Below, in pieces: positions 19,480 to 27,286 of a stretch of 64,000 nucleotides of DNA. Both the position numbers and the translations under genes were made by a program. Under the pieces are notes generated by a model, which saw nothing but the letters and a program-made list of their open reading frames with translations, searched no databases and was not told the origin of the DNA. Position 1 is the first letter of the stretch. Every line of letters starts with the position of its first letter. Source of the stretch: Chitinophagaceae bacterium (GTDB lineage Bacteria > Bacteroidota > Bacteroidia > Chitinophagales > Chitinophagaceae); the NCBI GenBank assembly GCA_019752045.1, contig JAIEMP010000020.1, positions 1-64,000 on the forward strand, written 5' to 3'.

Positions 19480-20385
19480 ATGTCATCAGTAAAGAATTAT
19501 CTATCTCTAATAAAGTTTTCACATACCATTTTTGCATTGCCGTTTGCGTTGATTGGATTTTGCATCGGTTTTTATTCCTTACCACACTCCGTTGTTCCAG
19601 GATGGCATACGATTGTAATTCCCGATTGGCAGTATTCTGAGTTGTTGAAAAAATTCATACTTGTACTCCTTTGTATGATCTTTGCCCGCAGTGCCGCAAT
19701 GGCATTCAATCGTTATCTCGATCGGAGTTTTGATGCAAAAAATCCACGCACTGCAATACGTGAAATACCTGCCGGAATTATTTCAGCCAACAGCGCCTTG
19801 TTGTTTACCATCATCAGCAGTGTGTTGTTTGTTGGTACAACTTATTTTATCAATACCATTTGTTTTGCTTTATCACCCGTTGCATTACTTGTAGTGTTGG
19901 GATACAGTTATACCAAACGTTTTACTCCGCTTTGTCATTTGGTACTTGGTCTTGGTTTATCACTTGCACCCATCGGAGCATATTTAGCTGTAACAGGTGC
20001 TTTTGAAGTATTACCGATATTGTTTTCACTCACTGTTTTATTTTGGGTGAGTGGTTTCGATATTATTTATTCCTTGCAGGATGAAGAATTTGATAAACAG
20101 TACGAATTGAAATCAATCCCTGCGTGGCTGGGTAAAGCAAAAGCATTGCGTGTTTCAGAACTCCTGCATGTATTGGCAGCCATCTGTGTAATTGCTGCGG
20201 GTGTTTATGGAAACTTTGGTTGGTTGTATTGGATTGGTGTTGCAGTGTTTACAGGAATGCTCATTTATCAACACTCCATTGTTAAACCGGATGATTTACG
20301 CAAAGTGAATATTGCGTTCATGACAGCGAACGGCATAGCCAGTGTTGTGTTTGCGGTATTTGTGATTGCGGATATTATTTTATAA
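19480..20385 (+). CDS. ubiA: UbiA-family prenyltransferase (4-hydroxybenzoate polyprenyltransferase-like)
   Basis: 'AMAFNRYLDRSFDAKNPRTAIREIPAG', 'SGFDIIYSLQDEEFDKQ'. Confidence 0.92.
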   Translation: MSSVKNYLSLIKFSHTIFALPFALIGFCIGFYSLPHSVVPGWHTIVIPDWQYSELLKKFILVLLCMIFARSAAMAFNRYLDRSFDAKNPRTAIREIPAGIISANSALLFTIISSVLFVGTTYFINTICFALSPVALLVVLGYSYTKRFTPLCHLVLGLGLSLAPIGAYLAVTGAFEVLPILFSLTVLFWVSGFDIIYSLQDEEFDKQYELKSIPAWLGKAKALRVSELLHVLAAICVIAAGVYGNFGWLYWIGVAVFTGMLIYQHSIVKPDDLRKVNIAFMTANGIASVVFAVFVIADIIL

Positions 20386-20401
20386 CGAATTAAACTTAGA
20401 A

Positions 20402-20480
20402 CGTCACCTCGACGCAGGAGAGGTCTCCAACATTTCAAACAGTTTGATTTTATTGAGATGTCTCCTTCGTCGACATGACG
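20402..20480. repeat. Imperfect palindrome, family B (CGTCACCTCGACGCAGGAGAGGTCTC ... GAGATGTCTCCTTCGTCGACATGACG)
   Basis: 26-bp arms 20402-20427 and 20455-20480 read as near reverse complements. Confidence 0.85.
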
Positions 20481-20488
20481 GCCCAAAG

Positions 20489-20899
20489 ATGGCTCGAATA
20501 ATGTGTATTGATTATGGCGGTAAACGAACCGGCATTGCGGTAACCGATCCTTTGCAGATCATTGCAACAGGGCTAACAACTATTGCTACCAAAGATTTTA
20601 TTCCTTTCTTAAAAACCTATTTCCAACAGGAACAGGTTGAAAAGATCATCATCGGTATGCCAACCAATTGGGATGATTCTGATACACATGCCACTCCGTT
20701 AGTGAAACGTGCCATTGATCAACTGAAAAAAAACTTTCCGTCGATTCCTGTTGAAACTGTGGATGAACGTTATACTTCCAAGATGGCTAAAGATGCCATG
20801 TTGGAAATGGGATTAAAGAAACATCAGCGCAGGGATAAAAAACTCGTGGATGAAATTGCTGCAACCATTATGCTGCAGGAATATATGGCGAGGATGTAG
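20489..20899 (+). CDS. ruvX: Putative pre-16S rRNA nuclease (YqgF/RuvX)
   Basis: MARIMCIDYGGKRTGIAVTDPLQ..., 'VDERYTSKMA'. The ORF-track start at 20366 reads through the palindrome; ATG 20489 fits the family N-terminus. Confidence 0.93.
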   Translation: MARIMCIDYGGKRTGIAVTDPLQIIATGLTTIATKDFIPFLKTYFQQEQVEKIIIGMPTNWDDSDTHATPLVKRAIDQLKKNFPSIPVETVDERYTSKMAKDAMLEMGLKKHQRRDKKLVDEIAATIMLQEYMARM

Positions 20900-21056
20900 A
20901 ATTGCTGATGTCTGATGGATGATATAGGATTTATACCCGTTTTTTGATCAGCTAACAATTAGTCAGGCTTCATGAGGAGTGCTTATATTTGCAACTGAAT
21001 TTTTTATAGTGGCAGGTTTACCTATCATAAATCCGCCATCCTAAATCAGATATTCC

Positions 21057-21635
21057 ATGATTCTTCCCATAGTTGCATACGGCTTTGATGTATTAAGAAA
21101 GGTGAGTAAAGACATCACACCGGATTATCCCAACCTCTCTAAGTTAATTGATGATATGTGGGAGACCATGTACTCTTCAAATGGAGTGGGACTTGCCGCA
21201 CCTCAGATTAACCGTGACATCCGTTTATTTGTAATGGACAGTACACAGATGTTTGCCAATATGGATGAAGAAGAGACGCTGTTATATCCGGATGCTCCCG
21301 GAATTAAGCAGGTGTTCATCAATGCACATGTGGAAGAACTGTTGGGTGATGACTGGGTGTTTAATGAAGGTTGTTTGAGTATCCCTAAGATTCGTGAAGA
21401 TATTTATCGTGCCGAAGAAGTAACGATTCGTTACATGGATGAACACTTTAAAGAGCATGTGAAAACCTTTGATGGCTTAACAGCACGGGTAATCCTGCAT
21501 GAATACGATCATATAGATGGCAAACTGTTTATTGATTATCTGAAACCATTGAAGCGTAAAATGCTCAAAGGGAAATTAGATGATATCTCTAAAGGGAAAG
21601 TGAACGTAGATTATAAAATGATATTTCCGAAATAA
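21057..21635 (+). CDS. def: Peptide deformylase
   Basis: 'SNGVGLAAPQI', 'EGCLSIP', 'HEYDHIDGKLFIDYL'. Confidence 0.97.
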   Translation: MILPIVAYGFDVLRKVSKDITPDYPNLSKLIDDMWETMYSSNGVGLAAPQINRDIRLFVMDSTQMFANMDEEETLLYPDAPGIKQVFINAHVEELLGDDWVFNEGCLSIPKIREDIYRAEEVTIRYMDEHFKEHVKTFDGLTARVILHEYDHIDGKLFIDYLKPLKRKMLKGKLDDISKGKVNVDYKMIFPK

Positions 21636-21644
21636 GACAAAGCC

Positions 21645-21901
21645 CCCTCCGCCCCCTGAAGGGGGGACTGCATTGCACAGCCCTTGCTTTTCCTACTTCT
21701 CAAAAAATGTAGGGAGTAGGCTCGTGGTAAATTAGTTAATGTGGACATTCAACTTTTTTAAGACGCATCATTAAATCTTTTGGTAGCATAGAAATCAAAC
21801 GCAATTCAAATTTTAAAATTGATTTTAAACATCTCAAGTTTTTTGAAAAGCAAGGGCTGTGAGTTGATGGCTTCCCTTTTGGGGAAGTCGGATGGGGCCT
21901 T
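21645..21901. mobile_element. MITE-like non-coding element with long inverted ends
   Basis: cacagcccttgcttttc and its exact reverse complement gaaaagcaagggctgtg in opposite halves; outer imperfect palindromic ends aagccccctccgccccctgaaggggg / ggcttcccttttggggaagtcggatggggcctt. Confidence 0.65.
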
Positions 21902-22986
21902 TAATCATCCCCCGTTAAATTCTTTGCCTTCGTATACACCCGCCATTTTTCAATTACTTTCTGCATATCATCTGCAATTGCACTTTCAAACAAAATCTTT
22001 TTTTGCGTAACGGGATGAGCAAAGCCCAATGTTTCAGCATGCAATGCATGTCGTGGACAAATGGCGAAACAATTATCTACAAATTGTTTGTACTTGGTAT
22101 AAACGGTTCCTTTTACAATCCGGTCGCCGCCGTAGGTATCATCATTAAATAATGGATGTCCTGTGTGCTGCATGTGTACACGGATCTGATGTGTACGCCC
22201 TGTCTCCAATCTGCATTCAACCAAAGTAGTATATCCAAAACGTTCCAATACTTTATAATGAGTGGTAGCTTCTTTTCCATGCTCACCATCAGGATATACA
22301 TCCATGATTTTACGAAAACGTTGATGACGACCTACATGACCGGTGATAGTTCCGCTTTCTTCTTTCAGATCGCCCCAAACCAAGGCAATGTATTTGCGTT
22401 CAACCGTGTGATTAAAAAACTGTTTGGCTAAATGCACGCTGGCCTGTTCTGTTTTTGCAAGTACAACCAGTCCACTTGTGTTTTTATCAATCCGGTGTAC
22501 CATGCCAAAGCGTGGCAGTTCATTCTCAGTTAATTCAGGTTGCTGTTGTTTGAGATACCACACTACACCATTCACCAATGTGCCGCTGTAATTACCACTA
22601 CCTGGGTGCATCACCATTCCTGCCACTTTATTTACAACCATCACATCATCATCTTCATATACAATGTTGAGCGGAAGTTCTTCAGGCTTAACTTCAGTAT
22701 CCTCCGGAGAAGTATCAGAAAATGTAATGATCTCATCACCCGGCTTTACTTTGTAATTGGCTTTCACAATGCCGTTGTTCACCAATACGAAACCGTTTTC
22801 AATACCACGTTGTACTTTATTACGGGTAGCACCTTCAATTTTTGTCATCAGAAATTTATCTATCCGCAACGGTTCCTGTCCTTTGGTTACCACAAAACGT
22901 TTCCGCTCGTATAACTCTTCAGAGCCATCGCCGTTTTCAAGTTCGCTATCCTGTGCCAGTAATTCTTCTTCGTTCATTGTCTGCAA
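21901..22986 (-). CDS. RluD-family 23S rRNA pseudouridine synthase
   Basis: S4-like N-terminus, 'VNKVAGMVMHPGSGNYSGTLVNGV', 'RFGMVHRIDKNTSGLVVLAKTE', 'LETGRTHQIRVHM'. Confidence 0.95.
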   Translation of the reverse strand: MQTMNEEELLAQDSELENGDGSEELYERKRFVVTKGQEPLRIDKFLMTKIEGATRNKVQRGIENGFVLVNNGIVKANYKVKPGDEIITFSDTSPEDTEVKPEELPLNIVYEDDDVMVVNKVAGMVMHPGSGNYSGTLVNGVVWYLKQQQPELTENELPRFGMVHRIDKNTSGLVVLAKTEQASVHLAKQFFNHTVERKYIALVWGDLKEESGTITGHVGRHQRFRKIMDVYPDGEHGKEATTHYKVLERFGYTTLVECRLETGRTHQIRVHMQHTGHPLFNDDTYGGDRIVKGTVYTKYKQFVDNCFAICPRHALHAETLGFAHPVTQKKILFESAIADDMQKVIEKWRVYTKAKNLTGDD

Positions 22987-23022
22987 AAATAAGCCCTGCA
23001 GGATTATGAATTGAAATGATTG

Positions 23023-23030
23023 TAGTTTTG
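23023..23030 (+). promoter_or_regulatory. -7 box TAGTTTTG, leaderless-type position for lipB
   Basis: TAnnTTTG ending 6 bp before ATG 23037. Confidence 0.5.
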
Positions 23031-23036
23031 CAGCTC

Positions 23037-23780
23037 ATGAAACAAGAGGTGTTATTTCAAGACTTAGGACAAATGCCCTATCAACAGGCATGGGATTACC
23101 AGGAGTCTTTGTTGCAGCAGAACCTTGAAATAAAAAAGAAGCTTCGGGTTTTAGCCGATAGTCGGGAGCCGATAGTAGATAGTAGTGTGCAGGTTGATCA
23201 GCACTTTCCACAAACCACTCACCACTTGCTTCTTGTAGAACATCCTCCTGTTTACACTTTAGGTAAAAGCGGAGATGTAAAAAATATTCTTATCAACGAA
23301 GAAGAACGTTATGCAAAAGGCATTGAATATTTTGCTACAAATCGTGGCGGAGATATTACGTTTCATGGTCCGCAGCAAATTGTTGGTTATCCCATTCTCG
23401 ATCTGGAGAAATTTGAAACTGATATAGGCAAGTATCTGCGCAAACTGGAAGAAGTGATCATTTTAACCATGGCGATGTATGGATTAAAAGGTGAACGAAG
23501 CAAAGGAGAAACAGGCGTGTGGATCGATCCGGATATCAAAGGCAAAGAGCGAAAGATTTGTGCATTGGGTGTACGTTGCAGCCGCTGGGTAACCATGCAT
23601 GGGTTTGCATTTAATGTAAATACTGATCTCAACTATTTTAATTACATCATACCCTGTGGTATTGAAAACAAACAGGTCACCTCTTTACAAAAAGAATTGG
23701 GGCATTCACTCAATTTTGAAGAAGTAAAAGAAAACGTAAAAAAGAATTTTGAAATCGTGTTTGATGTTCAGTTAACGTAG
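23037..23780 (+). CDS. lipB: Lipoyl(octanoyl) transferase
   Basis: 'EHPPVYTLGKSGDVKNI', 'NRGGDITFHGPQQIVGYPILDLE', 'GVWIDPDIKGKERKICALGVRCSRWVTMHGFAFNVN'. Confidence 0.96.
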   Translation: MKQEVLFQDLGQMPYQQAWDYQESLLQQNLEIKKKLRVLADSREPIVDSSVQVDQHFPQTTHHLLLVEHPPVYTLGKSGDVKNILINEEERYAKGIEYFATNRGGDITFHGPQQIVGYPILDLEKFETDIGKYLRKLEEVIILTMAMYGLKGERSKGETGVWIDPDIKGKERKICALGVRCSRWVTMHGFAFNVNTDLNYFNYIIPCGIENKQVTSLQKELGHSLNFEEVKENVKKNFEIVFDVQLT

Positions 23781-23783
23781 ATG

Positions 23784-24584
23784 CTAAAGTGGCTTGGCAA
23801 AATAGATGAGCATATCTGCGTTGCCAAACACCAGTTCTTTGCCATCGGCTTTATAGATCAGTAAATTCCAGGTGTAACTGCCTGCTTTAATTTCCACACT
23901 CTTATCTTTTACAATAATGGTGCAGGGCAATGTTTGTGATTTTTCTCTTGTATAGCAGGTAATCTCAGCAATAGCTGTTTGATCGTTAATGGCAGAAATC
24001 GATTTGATATTTTTGATGAACACCGTATTTGAATCCAGTGCACCGGGTTTTCCTTTACGGCGATAAATATTCCAGCCGCCGATAATATCGGCAATTTTAA
24101 ATGAAACAGGTGTTACGTAAGCAGGTTCAGTTACTTCATTTTTGCCAAGCGTTTCACGCCAGAAGACTTCTCTTTTTTCCAGTACATGAATAAAACCTTC
24201 ATCGTTATACAAAACTATTTCGTTGGGCTTAACGGAAAGGATGGTGTAAATATCTGCAGCTGCAATCAGCACATTTCCCGGTTCTTCAATCATAGCATAT
24301 CCACGCATGATGTTTTTTGTACCGTCTCTGGTTTCTAATTTATCTGGCGGAGTGAAGTGAAGAAAGATGGTATCGCCAATGCTGAGTTCTTTTTTATTTT
24401 CAAGCATGCGTTTTACTTCCTGCCACTTTCCCATGAACTGCTCAAGTTCAAATTGCGGCTGTCCTTGTTTGTTGGTTGTCTTATTTGATGAATTATTTCC
24501 TTTTCTGGAAACCTGTTGAGCAAAGTTGTTTTGCAACAGCAGGAGAGAGACAATGATCAGTAAGGTGATTTTTTTCAAATTCAT
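23784..24584 (-). CDS. Secreted protein of unknown function
   Basis: 266 aa ORF with signal peptide. Confidence 0.7.
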   Translation of the reverse strand: MNLKKITLLIIVSLLLLQNNFAQQVSRKGNNSSNKTTNKQGQPQFELEQFMGKWQEVKRMLENKKELSIGDTIFLHFTPPDKLETRDGTKNIMRGYAMIEEPGNVLIAAADIYTILSVKPNEIVLYNDEGFIHVLEKREVFWRETLGKNEVTEPAYVTPVSFKIADIIGGWNIYRRKGKPGALDSNTVFIKNIKSISAINDQTAIAEITCYTREKSQTLPCTIIVKDKSVEIKAGSYTWNLLIYKADGKELVFGNADMLIYFAKPL

Positions 24585-24665
24585 GGTCGGGTAAATTTGG
24601 ATTACGCTGCAAACTCTCTTACAAAGTACAAAAACAAACCCAGAAACACATCTGTTTTCTAAACT

Positions 24666-25373
24666 TTAGTTATCTCTGGTTATGAGGAACTTATTTTTCT
24701 CTTTCAGTTTGCCTTCTTCCATCAATTCAAAAAAGTACCAGCCCGATTTCATAAAATTTACTTTGTCCAGCGTTAAATAGGATTCCTTTACCTCCGGAAT
24801 AAGAAACAGAATGCTGCCATCTTCTTTCGTAAAACGGATGGAATATTTTTTACTTCCTGCATCGGGCAGTTTAATCACAGCATTTCCATCATCGCCAGTA
24901 AAAATATATGTTGAAGGTACCCATACCGGTTTCGGCGGAGGAGGAGCCGGTTTTTCTTCGGGCACTTTTACTTTTGGTTTGTCAACAGTTTTTACAGTTA
25001 CTATTACTGGTTCAATTATTTGTGCTTTTGTTGTGTCTATGAACAACCGTTTCGATACGGTAAAGAAATAATTAGATCCTTCGAGTAAAATAAATATGCG
25101 GTAAAAGCCGCTGTCGTTTTTGGCCGTTTTATCTGTAAACGTATAACTCTTTACGTTTGGGTTGGGTAGTGAATGAATGGTACTGAAATTTCTTGTACTG
25201 TCTTTTGAACGTTGAATATTGATCTGTGATGCATTTTTAAATACACTGATCCAGCTGATGGTAATCTCACCGTTTTTTTTCTTTGCAGAAAATTTCGGGA
25301 GTGTATCATTTTGTGCAAGAAGAGAACTGCTGCAAAAAAGTAAAACGATGAGCAGGAATTGTTGTTTGTTCAT
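24666..25373 (-). CDS. Secreted protein of unknown function (fibronectin-like N-terminus, proline-rich linker)
   Basis: 235 aa, signal peptide, 'EEKPAPPPPKPVWVPS' linker. Confidence 0.7.
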   Translation of the reverse strand: MNKQQFLLIVLLFCSSSLLAQNDTLPKFSAKKKNGEITISWISVFKNASQINIQRSKDSTRNFSTIHSLPNPNVKSYTFTDKTAKNDSGFYRIFILLEGSNYFFTVSKRLFIDTTKAQIIEPVIVTVKTVDKPKVKVPEEKPAPPPPKPVWVPSTYIFTGDDGNAVIKLPDAGSKKYSIRFTKEDGSILFLIPEVKESYLTLDKVNFMKSGWYFFELMEEGKLKEKNKFLITRDN

Positions 25374-25426
25374 GGATGTTGTATGTCCGGTTGTTGGTGG
25401 TTTATCCTGCGCAAATATAATGCCGT

Positions 25427-26332
25427 TCAGAATATTAAACTTCCCGGCGGTAAACTCATGTTTCCCTGTAACCCCCCGGTATGCAGTACCAGCACCTTGC
25501 TCTCTGCTGGAAAAAAGCGCCTGTTAAACAAATCAATCACGGCCTGTATTAATTTGCCTGAATAAACTATGTCTGTTGCAACAGATGTATGGGAATAAAA
25601 TAAATTCATGAATTGTAATTGTGAGATATTGTATTTTCCATATCCATCACCTGCATAATTAAAAAGAATCATTTGTTTAGATGTGGCTACGGGAGATAAA
25701 TGCTGTTGAAGAAAACCTTCCTGCTCTTCAGCTTTTATTTTTAATACCGGGATGCCGATAATTGTTTGATGTGATTTTGCAGAACTAACAATCCCTTTAA
25801 ATGTGGTACCCGTTCCTATACAACATAAAATATGTGTGAACGAATCAACAGATTCAATAGCAGGCAGAATTTCTGTACAACCTTTTAAGCCATCTTCATT
25901 ATCACCACCTTCCGGTACAAATAAAAAGTTTGCTGCATTTTTTCTGATGGTAGTTACTGTTTCACTGTTTCTGTTGTACTGATTTCGTACTACAGGTATC
26001 AGTTGCATTTGTTGCTGTTCACAAAAAGATAATGTGCTGTTCAGCGGTTGAATCAGTTCTCCACGAATGATACCGGCCGATTGTAAACCTTCGGCTTTAC
26101 AGGCAAAAGCTGTTGCAGCCAGGTGGTTGGAATATGCGCCACCCATTGTAAGAATTCCCTGCAGGCCCTGCTGTTTCGCCTTTTCAATATTGTACCGCAG
26201 TTTAAACAATTTGTTCCCGGATATCACCGGGTGCAGCAGATCTAAACGGGCAATTGAAAAACTAAACGGTTTTTCATCTGCCCCGGGCCATTCCACTTCT
26301 GTACTTTTTATGAAGATTGAATTCATTTGCAT
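25427..26332 (-). CDS. PLP-dependent ACC deaminase / D-cysteine desulfhydrase-like protein
   Basis: 'ARLDLLHPVISGNKLFKLRYNIEKAKQQG', 'TMGGAYSNHLAATAFACK'. Confidence 0.88.
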   Translation of the reverse strand: MQMNSIFIKSTEVEWPGADEKPFSFSIARLDLLHPVISGNKLFKLRYNIEKAKQQGLQGILTMGGAYSNHLAATAFACKAEGLQSAGIIRGELIQPLNSTLSFCEQQQMQLIPVVRNQYNRNSETVTTIRKNAANFLFVPEGGDNEDGLKGCTEILPAIESVDSFTHILCCIGTGTTFKGIVSSAKSHQTIIGIPVLKIKAEEQEGFLQQHLSPVATSKQMILFNYAGDGYGKYNISQLQFMNLFYSHTSVATDIVYSGKLIQAVIDLFNRRFFPAESKVLVLHTGGLQGNMSLPPGSLIF

Positions 26333-26386
26333 ATCATCGGGAACGATTGTTTCCTATCTTCGCCGTCTTCAAAAATAAATGATTCG

Positions 26387-27286
26387 ATGCAACCTACTTT
26401 ATTGATATTAGCCGCAGGAATGGCCAGCCGTTATGGAAGTATGAAACAGATTGAAGGATTTGGTCCTGCAGGCGAAACCATTATGGATTATTCTATTTAT
26501 GATGCCATCAGGGCGGGGTTTGGTAAAGTAGTTTTCATCATACGCAAAGATTTTGCAGATCAGTTTAAAGCCATCTTTGAACCCCGGCTCAAAGGCCGTA
26601 TTGAAATTGATTATGTGTACCAGGAGTTGTCTTCATTTGTTGATGGGTTTGATATTCCTGCTTCAAGAGTAAAGCCCTGGGGTACTGCACATGCTGTGCT
26701 GTGTGCGAAAGATGTTATTAAAGAACCATTTGCTGTAATTAATGCTGATGATTTTTACGGAAGAGATGCGTTTGAAAAAGCAGCCGCTTTTTTAACAACA
26801 GATTGCAATCCGGAGCAACATGCCATTATCGGTTACAATCTTGCAAAAACACTCAGTGCAAACGGAACAGTTAGTCGTGGTGTGTGTGAGGTAAATGCAG
26901 AAGGTGATCTGGCATCTATCACCGAACGCACAAAAATTTATGCAGAAGACAACCGTATTGTGTATGAAGATGCAGCAGGCAAACACGAAGTGCCTTATGA
27001 TTCAAGTGTAAGTATGAATTTCTGGTGTTTTGATGATTCTGTTTTTTATCTCACCAAACAATTATTCAAAACATTTTTAAAAGAACACGGGAACGAAGAG
27101 AAATCAGAGTTTTTTATTCCACTGGTTGCAGATTCTTATATTAAAGAAGAGTTGGGCATCATTAAAGTAATTCCTACTTCATCTCAATGGTTTGGTGTTA
27201 CGTACAAAGAAGATGCACCCGGTGTGCAGGAAAGCGTAAACAATCTGATTGCCTCAGGTGAATATCCTGCAGGATTGTGGAGTTAA
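26387..27286 (+). CDS. Nucleotidyltransferase (sugar-phosphate NTP-transferase fold)
   Basis: 'MQPTLLILAAGMASRYGSMKQIEGFGPAGETIMDYSIYDA', 'AVINADDFYG'. Confidence 0.85.
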   Translation: MQPTLLILAAGMASRYGSMKQIEGFGPAGETIMDYSIYDAIRAGFGKVVFIIRKDFADQFKAIFEPRLKGRIEIDYVYQELSSFVDGFDIPASRVKPWGTAHAVLCAKDVIKEPFAVINADDFYGRDAFEKAAAFLTTDCNPEQHAIIGYNLAKTLSANGTVSRGVCEVNAEGDLASITERTKIYAEDNRIVYEDAAGKHEVPYDSSVSMNFWCFDDSVFYLTKQLFKTFLKEHGNEEKSEFFIPLVADSYIKEELGIIKVIPTSSQWFGVTYKEDAPGVQESVNNLIASGEYPAGLWS

